Assembly (NCBI GenBank): GCA_020056155.1
Contig: JAGVII010000275.1
Span: forward strand, 1-5,671
DNA: 5,671 bases
Source of the DNA: Afipia sp.
GTDB lineage: Bacteria; Pseudomonadota; Alphaproteobacteria; Rhizobiales; Xanthobacteraceae
Direction: 5' to 3'
The first letter of the stretch is position 1. Each line of letters opens with the position of its first letter. Below the pieces are notes generated by a model. That model did no database searches. It saw nothing but the letters and a program-made list of their open reading frames with translations, and had not been told where the DNA came from. A program made the translations under genes and the position numbers. Shown here in pieces: positions 1-4,819 of the stretch.

Positions 1-1
1 C

Positions 2-361
2 TTCGTGACCCGCTATCCGGGGCTGAAGGTCGCGGACCTGCTGGATGTGCTGCGGATCACCAAGCAGTCGCTGGGGCGTGTCCTGAAACAGCTGCTCGAT
101 GAGGACTATATCGTTCAGAAGGCGGGCGACAACGACCGGCGTCAGCGTCTTCTTTTCGCCACGCCCAAGGGCGAGGCCCTTGTGGGGAAACTGGCCGGAC
201 TGCAGACCGCGCGCATCAACCGCGCGCTTGAGGCGATCGGCCCGGACGCGGCCGACGCCGCGCGCCAGTTTCTGCTCGGCATGATCGACGATACCGATCC
301 CGACAAGGTGCTGGAGGGAATCCTCCGAAGCGGCCGCAAGACGGCGAAGGATGCAAGGTGA
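2..361 (+). CDS. MarR-family transcriptional regulator, C-terminal part (5' end outside window)
   Basis: The reading frame is open from the first full codon (base 2) to TGA at 359-361, leaving 119 residues. The GTG at base 5 is probably an internal valine, not a start, because a MarR protein of about 150-180 residues needs an N-terminal dimerisation helix that is absent here. Visible parts are the helix-turn-helix (ADLLDVLRITKQSLGRVLKQ, recognition helix around ITKQSLGRVLKQL) and the beta wing with the family's D-x-R-R signature (AGDNDRRQRLLFATPKG). A C-terminal helical region completes the dimer interface. Such proteins bind palindromic operators as dimers, often responding to small ligands; no ligand can be inferred here. 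Its stop overlaps the start of the response regulator, so the two are co-transcribed and probably translationally coupled. The pairing resembles PetP/PetR of Rhodobacter, but that name is not proven by the sequence. Confidence 0.9.
   Translation, partial: FVTRYPGLKVADLLDVLRITKQSLGRVLKQLLDEDYIVQKAGDNDRRQRLLFATPKGEALVGKLAGLQTARINRALEAIGPDAADAARQFLLGMIDDTDPDKVLEGILRSGRKTAKDAR
346..360 (+). promoter_or_regulatory. Ribosome-binding site and GTG start of the response regulator
   Basis: GAAGGA at 346-351 lies six bases before GTG at 358-360, ideal Shine-Dalgarno spacing. The GTG overlaps the TGA of the upstream MarR gene (GTGA), a classic translational-coupling junction. No ATG in the same frame lies before the receiver domain begins, so this site decides the start. 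Confidence 0.75.
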
Positions 362-1083
362 TCGACATCGCAACATCGGAGCGAACCCGCCAGCAACTGG
401 CCGATGACGCGCCGCATCTGCTGCTGGTGGATGACGACCGCCGGATTCGCGATCTGCTGTCGCGGTTCCTCGGCAACGAGGGTTATCGCGTCACCACCGC
501 CAAGAGCGCTGCCGATGCGCGCGCCAAGCTGACCGGACTGCATTTCGACCTGTTAATTCTCGACGTGATGATGCCCGGCGAAACCGGGTTCGATCTCGCC
601 CGCTCGATCCGCGTCTCTTCCGCGGTGCCGATCATCATGCTCACCGCCCGGCATGAAGCCGAAAGCCGGATCGAGGGATTGCAGATCGGCGCGGACGATT
701 ACGTGGCCAAGCCTTTCGAGCCGCGCGAACTGGTGTTGCGCATCGCGAATATCCTCAAGCGTGCCGCGCCGGTGATCGCGCCGCCGGTGGAGTCGGTCGC
801 GTTCGGGCCGTACGTCTATCACCTCGAGCGCGGCGAACTGCGCGACGGCGACAAGATCATCCATCTCACCGACCGCGAGCGCGACATGCTGCGCATTCTG
901 AGCGCGACGCCAGGCGAGACGGTGCCGCGCGGTGCGCTGACCGGCGGCGACGGCACGGTCAACGAGCGCGCGGTGGACGTTCAGATCAACCGGCTGCGGC
1001 GCAAGATCGAACGCGATCCGGCCAATCCGCTGTTCCTGCAGGCGGTGCGCGGCATCGGCTATCGCCTCGTGGCGTCGCCGTGA
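358..1083 (+). CDS. OmpR/PetR-class two-component response regulator
   Basis: A 241-residue DNA-binding response regulator of normal OmpR-family length. The receiver domain (about residues 20-135) has the acidic cluster D25-D26-D27, phospho-acceptor D69 in LILDVMMPG, the switch threonine T96 in MLTAR, and catalytic lysine K118 in KPF, so every key residue is present. After a Pro-rich linker near 140, the C-terminal winged helix (about 145-240) has the recognition-helix pattern NERAVDVQINRLRRKIE starting at residue 202 and the wing motif RGIGYRL at 231-237. Phosphorylation by a histidine kinase should dimerise it and drive binding to tandem operator repeats. It overlaps the MarR gene by four bases. 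An EnvZ-like kinase lies 226 bases downstream on the same strand and is the obvious candidate partner. The target genes cannot be read from this window; PetR homologues in Rhodobacter lie beside the cytochrome bc1 operon, which is not seen here. Confidence 0.95.
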   Translation: MIDIATSERTRQQLADDAPHLLLVDDDRRIRDLLSRFLGNEGYRVTTAKSAADARAKLTGLHFDLLILDVMMPGETGFDLARSIRVSSAVPIIMLTARHEAESRIEGLQIGADDYVAKPFEPRELVLRIANILKRAAPVIAPPVESVAFGPYVYHLERGELRDGDKIIHLTDRERDMLRILSATPGETVPRGALTGGDGTVNERAVDVQINRLRRKIERDPANPLFLQAVRGIGYRLVASP

Positions 1084-1178
1084 AAGCGGAGTGTGTTGCC
1101 GTGCTCCAGAAAAATGCAGTCACTTTAGCACTGCGCTTGAACAAGATTTGTTGGAGCGCGCCGCGGGTACAATTTGCT
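1084..1178 (+). other. Non-coding spacer ahead of the repeat; weak -10 box and small inverted repeats
   Basis: This 95-base stretch follows the response regulator stop and shows no gene. TACAAT at 1168-1173 is one base from the sigma-70 -10 consensus, but a good -35 at 16-18 bases is missing (TTGAAC at 1137-1142 is 25 bases away), so a separate kinase promoter is only possible. Short complementary pairs occur: GCTCCA (1103-1108) with TGGAGC (1152-1157), enclosing GCAGT (1116-1120) with ACTGC (1130-1134) and the palindrome CTTGAACAAG (1136-1145). Together they could fold as a small branched structure, but pairs this short can arise by chance. Confidence 0.3.
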
Positions 1179-1293
1179 CCCTCTCCCCGGTGGGGAGAGG
1201 GTTGGGGTGAGGGGATCTCAATGTTGCTATTGAAATCCGAACCCCCTCACCCGGATCGCAAGAGCGATCCGACCTCTCCCCCACGGGGAGAGG
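1179..1293. repeat. Palindromic intergenic repeat, copy A (CCTCTCCCC family)
   Basis: A composite of nested inverted repeats. The left hairpin has CCCTCTCCCC (1179-1188) with GGGGAGAGGG (1192-1201); the right hairpin has CCTCTCCCC (1273-1281) with GGGGAGAGG (1285-1293). The two hairpins are also inverted copies of each other, 19 of 21 positions (1180-1200 against 1273-1293). Inside, GGGTGAGGGG (1205-1214) pairs with CCCCTCACCC (1243-1252), and GGATCGC (1253-1259) pairs with GCGATCC (1264-1270) around an AAGA loop. A related copy lies at 2709-2849. Such elements are dispersed in many rhizobial and related genomes. Their chance translations give peptides such as SPHPNPLPTGER, so open frames across this stretch are artefacts. 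It has no transposase and separates the response regulator from its likely kinase. Confidence 0.85.
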
Positions 1294-1309
1294 TGAAGAA
1301 GAAGCGCTC
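1285..1309 (+). promoter_or_regulatory. Ribosome-binding region of the kinase gene, partly inside repeat A
   Basis: The purine run from 1285 to 1304 (GGGGAGAGGTGAAGAAGAAG) is the only Shine-Dalgarno-like sequence before ATG 1310. The best match to anti-16S, GAGAGGTG at 1288-1295, is 14 bases from the start, longer than usual; GAAGAAG is closer but weaker. GGGGAGAGG is the 3' arm of the right hairpin of the repeat, so folding would cover it. The regulatory effect is inference. Confidence 0.4.
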
Positions 1310-2698
1310 ATGAGCACGCTCGACACCGGCCTTACATTTATTCGCACCGCGTCGCGCCGCGTGTCCGATGCCGGCGGATGGCTGGGGCGCTGGTTCAAGG
1401 AGCTAATGCCGAAGGGGCTCTATGCCCGCGCGCTGCTCATCATCATCGTGCCGATGGTCATTCTCCAGTCGGTGGTTGCCTTCGTGTTCATGGAGCGGCA
1501 CTGGAACACGGTGACCCGGCGCCTGTCGGCTGCCGTGGTGCAGGACATTTCCGCGCTGATCGACGTCTACAAATCGTACCCGCAGGACAAGGACCGCACC
1601 CAGATCAAGCGGATCGCGCAGCAGCGTCTCGGGCTGGTGGTGGATTTCCTGCCGGTCAACGACATGCCGGCGCCGGGACCGAAACCGTTCTTCTCGCTGC
1701 TCGACCAGACATTGTCGGTGCAACTCAGCCGCCAGATCGGACGCCCGTTCTGGATCGACACCGTGGGCCGTTCGTCGCTGGTGGAAATCCGCATCAAGCT
1801 CGACGACACGGTGATGCGCATTTTCGCGCAGCGCAGCGCGGCCTATGCGTCGAACTCGGAAATTTTCATCTTCTGGATGCTGGGCACCTCGTCGATCCTG
1901 CTGATCGTGGCGGTGCTGTTCCTGCGCAACCAGATCAAGCCGATCCTGCGGCTTGCGGACGCCGCGGAAAGTTTCGGCAAGGGCCGCGAGGTGCCGGATT
2001 TCCGTCCGCGCGGCGCGCGGGAGGTTCGCCGGGCGGCGCTCGCCTTCATGGAAATGAAATCCCGCGTCGAGCGCAGCATCGAGCAGCGCACCGCGATGCT
2101 GGCTGGCGTCAGCCACGACCTGCGCACCATTCTGACGCGCTTCAAGCTGGAGATGGCGCTGATCGGCGACAGCCCGGAAGTCGAGGGCATGCGCAAGGAT
2201 GTCGACGAGATGAGCGGCATGCTGGAGGCGTATCTGGCCTTCGCGCGCGGCGACAGCGGCGAGCACGCGCAGCCGACCGACATGGAGCAGGCGCTGGAGG
2301 AATTGCGCAGCGATGCCGAGCGCCACGGTCACGCCGCCACCGTTGTCTTTCACGGCCTGCCGGTGGTGATCGTGAAACCCGCCGCGTTCAAGCGATGCAT
2401 CGCGAACCTTGTGTCGAACGCAGGGCGTCATGCCAATGCAATCGCGATCACCGGACATCGCGATCACCGCTACCTGACCGTGACCGTGGACGACGACGGT
2501 CCGGGCATTCCGCCCGACATGCGCGAGGAAGTGTTCAAGCCGTTCCTGCGGCTCGACGATGCGCGCAATCAGGATGAGGGCGGCACCGGTCTCGGCCTCG
2601 CGATTGCGCGCGACATCGCGCGCTCGCACGGCGGCGATATCACGCTCGGCGACAGCCCGCTCGGCGGATTGCGGGCGCGGGTACGCGTGCCGGTGTAG
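1310..2698 (+). CDS. EnvZ-like membrane sensor histidine kinase
   Basis: A 462-residue inner-membrane two-component kinase, similar in length to EnvZ. A first membrane helix lies at about 41-61, a periplasmic sensing domain at about 62-184, and a second helix at about 185-205. A HAMP linker follows at about 206-260 and a dimerisation/phosphotransfer domain with H269 in SHDLRT. The catalytic domain has the N box (NLVSNA, Asn366 and Asn370), G1 box DDGPGI (395-400), F box FKPF (409-412) and G2 box GGTGLGLAIA (424-433), so ATP binding and autophosphorylation should work. The residue after HDLRT is Ile, not the usual Pro. ATG 1310 is chosen because it gives the full N-terminus, although its ribosome site is poorly spaced. 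An alternative ATG at 1406 has AAGGAG only three bases upstream and would remove 32 cytoplasmic residues while leaving both membrane helices. The probable partner is the upstream response regulator. The signal sensed is unknown. Confidence 0.93.
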   Translation: MSTLDTGLTFIRTASRRVSDAGGWLGRWFKELMPKGLYARALLIIIVPMVILQSVVAFVFMERHWNTVTRRLSAAVVQDISALIDVYKSYPQDKDRTQIKRIAQQRLGLVVDFLPVNDMPAPGPKPFFSLLDQTLSVQLSRQIGRPFWIDTVGRSSLVEIRIKLDDTVMRIFAQRSAAYASNSEIFIFWMLGTSSILLIVAVLFLRNQIKPILRLADAAESFGKGREVPDFRPRGAREVRRAALAFMEMKSRVERSIEQRTAMLAGVSHDLRTILTRFKLEMALIGDSPEVEGMRKDVDEMSGMLEAYLAFARGDSGEHAQPTDMEQALEELRSDAERHGHAATVVFHGLPVVIVKPAAFKRCIANLVSNAGRHANAIAITGHRDHRYLTVTVDDDGPGIPPDMREEVFKPFLRLDDARNQDEGGTGLGLAIARDIARSHGGDITLGDSPLGGLRARVRVPV

Positions 2699-2708
2699 TT
2701 CTTTCTTT

Positions 2709-2849
2709 CCCTCTCCTCTTGTGGGAGAGGGTGGCGAAGTCGAGCGAAGCGAAACTGAGCCGGTTGAGGGGTCAATATCCTACGTCGATATTTATACCCC
2801 TCACCCGCCCTCGCTATGCTCGGGCACCCTCTCCCACAAGGGGAGAGGG
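2709..2849. repeat. Palindromic intergenic repeat, copy B, between convergent genes
   Basis: Same family as the element at 1179-1293. The arms at 2709-2733 and 2825-2849 are inverted copies matching at 24 of 25 positions, and each arm also folds on itself: CCCTCTCC 2709-2716 with GGAGAGGG 2724-2731, and CCCTCTCCC 2827-2835 with GGGAGAGGG 2841-2849. In the middle, 2762-2772 (GGTTGAGGGGT) pairs with ACCCCTCACCC (2796-2806) with one mismatch, and AATATC (2774-2779) pairs with GATATT (2787-2792). It fills most of the 162-base gap between the kinase stop and the proC stop. The folded RNA could protect or end both transcripts, but no T run follows the stems on either strand, so it is not a standard intrinsic terminator. 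Confidence 0.85.
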
Positions 2850-2860
2850 GAAAGAGACAG

Positions 2861-3697
2861 TCACTTCGCCAGTTCCTTCGAGCGCTTCGTCGCAGCCGCG
2901 ATCGCGCGGGTCAGCAGCGGCTGGAATCCATCGGCGCCCATCAGCACCTCGAGCGCAGCCGCCGTGGTGCCGCCGGGCGAGGTGACGTTCTTGCGCAATG
3001 TCGCGCTGTCGAGGTCCGAGCGATGCAGCAATTCGCCAGATCCCGCGACGGTTTCCCGAGCGAGCCTGGTCGCCAAGGCTTCCGGCAGTCCCGCTGCCAT
3101 GCCGGCGCGGGCCAGTTCTTCCGCGAGCAGGAACACGTAGGCCGGACCGGAGCCCGAGACAGCGGTGACCACGTCCATCAGCGCTTCGTCTTCAATCCAT
3201 TCGACGCTGCCCGTGGCGCGCAGCAGTGCATCGGCAACGGCGCGCTGCTCCGGTGTCACGCCGTCCGCCGGCACTGCGACCGTGATGCCGCGCCCGATGG
3301 CGGCGGGTGTGTTCGGCATGGCGCGGATCACCTTGCCGCCACAGACCTCGGTAAGGCCCGCGATGGTGGTCCCAGCCATGATCGAAACAACGAGCGTCGA
3401 TGCGCCGGCCATGGCGCGCAGTTGCGGTCCGGCGTCGCGAAACATCTGCGGCTTCACCGCCAGCACCAGCACATCGGTGGTACCGATGCTTTCGATGTCC
3501 GGGTTGAGCTGCACGCCGCGCGCAACGAAGCCGCGGGTGTCGTCGGACGGGTATGGCTCGATGATCGTCACGCGTTCGGCGTCGAGTCCCCCGTCGAGCC
3601 AGCCGGACAGCATCGCGCCGCCCATCTTGCCTGCGCCCGCGAGCACGAGGGAGCCCTGGAAATTCTTCAGCGCATCGGAGGAGGGGGACGAAGTCAT
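2861..3697 (-). CDS. proC: Pyrroline-5-carboxylate reductase
   Basis: A 278-residue cytoplasmic enzyme that reduces 1-pyrroline-5-carboxylate to L-proline with NAD(P)H, the last step of proline synthesis. The N-terminal Rossmann fold has the dinucleotide motif GAGKMGGAM (21-29), then VLAVKPQ (78-84) and the conserved MPNTP (127-131). The C-terminal helical dimerisation domain carries SGSGPAY (181-187) and the family signature around VTSPGGTT (238-245). Length and motifs match a complete, intact enzyme. The frame stays open upstream to an ATG at 3835, but those 46 extra codons translate the repeat at 3713-3833 (giving SSRRRPGPIS and GPGLRRDD), so the start at 3697 (MTSSPSSDALKNF) is preferred. 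No clear Shine-Dalgarno sequence precedes it, and a strong hairpin begins 18 bases upstream. It lies downstream of the YbjN-domain gene on the same strand and converges with the kinase gene. Confidence 0.96.
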   Translation of the reverse strand: MTSSPSSDALKNFQGSLVLAGAGKMGGAMLSGWLDGGLDAERVTIIEPYPSDDTRGFVARGVQLNPDIESIGTTDVLVLAVKPQMFRDAGPQLRAMAGASTLVVSIMAGTTIAGLTEVCGGKVIRAMPNTPAAIGRGITVAVPADGVTPEQRAVADALLRATGSVEWIEDEALMDVVTAVSGSGPAYVFLLAEELARAGMAAGLPEALATRLARETVAGSGELLHRSDLDSATLRKNVTSPGGTTAAALEVLMGADGFQPLLTRAIAAATKRSKELAK

Positions 3698-3712
3698 TGG
3701 AAAAACACCAGC

Positions 3713-3740
3713 GTCGTCCCGGCGAAGGCCGGGACCTATA
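3713..3740. repeat. REP-like palindrome, left copy
   Basis: A 28-base unit with an 8-bp perfect hairpin: GTCCCGGC (3716-3723), loop GAAG, GCCGGGAC (3728-3735). The same unit occurs inverted at 3806-3833 with 27 of 28 positions matching. It lies in the leader region of proC, its hairpin ending 18 bases before the start codon. The motif is of a type widely dispersed between genes in Bradyrhizobium-like genomes (family knowledge, not searched here). Confidence 0.85.
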
Positions 3741-3805
3741 ACCACCGACTTTCCATTGAATCGGGGATTTTGCAACATGTGGTGCTGAACTCGTACGACA
3801 GGGGA

Positions 3806-3833
3806 TATGGGTCCCGGCCTTCGCCGGGACGAC
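3806..3833. repeat. REP-like palindrome, right copy, inverted relative to the left copy
   Basis: The hairpin is GTCCCGGC (3811-3818), loop CTTC, GCCGGGAC (3823-3830). With the copy at 3713-3740 it could form either two separate hairpins or one 28-bp stem around a 65-base loop (3741-3805). It lies 33 bases beyond the stop of the YbjN-domain gene. The inverted pair with a short core resembles BIME-type or very small MITE-like elements; no transposase or obvious target duplication is seen. Confidence 0.85.
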
Positions 3834-3866
3834 ATCTCACAAGTCCGGAGTGTACAAAGTAAAAGT

Positions 3867-4367
3867 CTACGCCTCGCCGGCGGTATCGAACATCGCCGCG
3901 TTCATTGCCTCCGCGGCGGTCTTGCCGGCCCAGACCACGAACTGCAGCGCCGGATAGTAGCGCTCGCAGGCGTGCAGCGCGCCCTCCAGCATGAGTTCGC
4001 ATTGCGCGGGCGACGCGGTCATTCCGCCGGGCAGGATCAGCGCTTGCCGGTACATGATCGATCCGGTCGCGAGCCAGACGTCGAAGTGACCGATCCACAA
4101 CTGCTCGTTGATCGCGGCGATCAGGCGCTGCACCTCGCTGCGCCGCGCCTCGGGGATTTTCATGTCGAAGGCGCAGGCCAGATGCAGCGCGTCGATATCG
4201 CCCATCCAGGTGAAGGACAGCTGATAGTCTGTCCACTGTCCCTGCGTGAGAATGGTGATTTCGTCCTGGCCGGAGCGCTCGAATGACCAGTCGTTCGAGG
4301 ACGCGATCTCCTCGACCACCGACAGCGGGCTGATCCGCGAATCCGTGATGATGTCCAGATGGGACAT
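3867..4367 (-). CDS. YbjN-domain protein (putative sensory transduction regulator family)
   Basis: A 166-residue protein with no signal peptide, membrane helix or catalytic motif visible, so probably cytoplasmic. The sequence resembles the alphaproteobacterial YbjN-domain family (named 'putative bacterial sensory transduction regulator'), with its aromatic-rich N-terminal part (SNDWSFERSGQDEITILTQG), a QLSFTW strand segment, a helix with EVQRLIAAINEQLWIGHFDVW, and a C-terminal helix with LMLEGALHACERYYPALQFVVW. The fold relates to the type III secretion chaperone-like class; the biochemical role is unknown. ATG 4367 is chosen because GAAGG lies four bases before it. An in-frame upstream ATG at 4445 would add 26 residues of unlikely composition without a good ribosome site. 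It lies between prs and proC on the same strand, 169 bases from proC. Identification is by remembered family resemblance, so confidence in the exact family is lower than in the gene itself. Confidence 0.85.
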   Translation of the reverse strand: MSHLDIITDSRISPLSVVEEIASSNDWSFERSGQDEITILTQGQWTDYQLSFTWMGDIDALHLACAFDMKIPEARRSEVQRLIAAINEQLWIGHFDVWLATGSIMYRQALILPGGMTASPAQCELMLEGALHACERYYPALQFVVWAGKTAAEAMNAAMFDTAGEA

Positions 4368-4380
4368 GCTGCCTTCACCC
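4368..4380 (-). promoter_or_regulatory. Ribosome-binding site deciding the YbjN-domain start
   Basis: Read on the minus strand, GGGTGAAGGCAGC precedes the ATG at 4367-4365. GAAGG (4376-4372) ends four bases before the start, a workable Shine-Dalgarno. It favours this start over the in-frame ATG at 4445. Confidence 0.6.
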
Positions 4381-4481
4381 TGAGTTGGCGTGGGATGTGA
4401 AACGCTGAACGAAACGCAAAGAACGAGCGAGGACTGTCGCTGCAAGTTCTCCGTTTACGATCATGACGGTCCGGGTTTCGG

Positions 4482-4512
4482 ATCGTGCGCCGCAACGGCA
4501 ACCTTGTGTCAA
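4482..4512 (-). promoter_or_regulatory. Possible sigma-70 promoter for the YbjN-domain gene
   Basis: On the minus strand a perfect TTGACA lies at 4512-4507. The best nearby -10 is CACGAT at 4487-4482 with a long 19-base spacer and only three of six consensus matches. Alphaproteobacterial -10 boxes are often degenerate, so it is plausible but weak. It lies about 115-140 bases before the gene start. Confidence 0.25.
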
Positions 4513-4776
4513 GATTGATCGGTGATTTGCGGAATCCGCGCAACGCCGCGCCGAATCCCGTCCACAGGCAAAGGGTTAATTTAGTCAGTCTTCAACAGGA
4601 AGCGGCGAATGCGAACGTGGATTGCGGTTTGTATCCGGCCGCGCGTCAATTCGTGAGTCCACCCATGAGCTTAACCTGGATCGCTTCGCGCTTCGGTGCC
4701 CGCACGCATGAGAACAAAACGGAATCGGATTCGCCAATCGCGAGTCGCGCGCGCTCATTGCGCGCACCGGGCGAAG

Positions 4777-4819
4777 AAAAAATATTTTTGAAGGTTGAGC
4801 CGTTCAGTCGAACAGGCTC
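4777..4819 (-). terminator. Terminator-like hairpin at the end of prs
   Basis: On the minus strand GAGCC (4819-4815), a bulged T, GTTC (4813-4810), loop GACT, GAAC (4805-4802) and GGCTC (4801-4797) form a nine-pair stem with one bulge. Two bases of the prs stop codon (4806-4804) pair in the stem and its first base is in the loop. A run of six T (4782-4777) comes 14 bases after the stem, as part of the A/T palindrome AAAAATATTTTT. The gap is too long for a textbook intrinsic terminator, so it may be a weak terminator or a 3'-end stabiliser. Confidence 0.35.

Larger units (their letters stand above)
4368..4803. other. 436-base intergenic region between prs and the YbjN-domain gene
   Basis: No convincing gene is present. 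Small open frames on both strands lack ribosome sites and recognisable protein character. The right end holds the terminator-like hairpin and A/T palindrome after prs. The middle (about 4560-4720) is richer in A/T than the genes around it and contains two sigma-70-like -35 elements on the minus strand: TTGACA at 4512-4507 and TTGACG at 4649-4644, the latter 17 bases before CGCAAT (4626-4621). It probably holds the promoter and 5' leader of the YbjN-domain gene. GCGCGC (4749-4754) and GCGCGC (4760-4765) form a 6-bp hairpin around TCATT. Confidence 0.5.

Noticed and set aside
1378..2577. Long plus-strand frame overlapping the kinase
   Set aside because: It is an out-of-frame Arg/Ala/Gly-rich shadow of the kinase with no motif.
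1403..2629. Long open frame (408 codons) antisense to the kinase gene
   Set aside because: It runs exactly opposite a well-supported kinase; its His/Arg-rich composition is typical of antisense frames in GC-rich DNA and it shows no domain.
1179..3833. CRISPR array or transposon ends
   Set aside because: The repeats are inverted and irregularly spaced, without regular direct spacing, spacers, a transposase or visible target duplications.
2816..3862. Plus-strand frames opposite proC
   Set aside because: They run through repeat sequence and antisense to a clear proC, with no recognisable protein features.
4370..4402. Possible degenerate copy of the CCTCTCCCC repeat before the YbjN-domain gene (CACCCTGAGTTGGCGTGGG)
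   Set aside because: Only a few bases resemble the repeat and the inverted arms are missing; part of the similarity is the ribosome-binding site itself.
4749..4765. GCGCGC hairpin as the main terminator of prs
   Set aside because: The stem is only six pairs, no T run follows on the minus strand, and simple GC repeats of this kind are expected by chance.
4585..4767. 60-codon minus-strand frame in the prs-YbjN gap
   Set aside because: No Shine-Dalgarno and no protein-like pattern; the composition looks like random GC-rich DNA.
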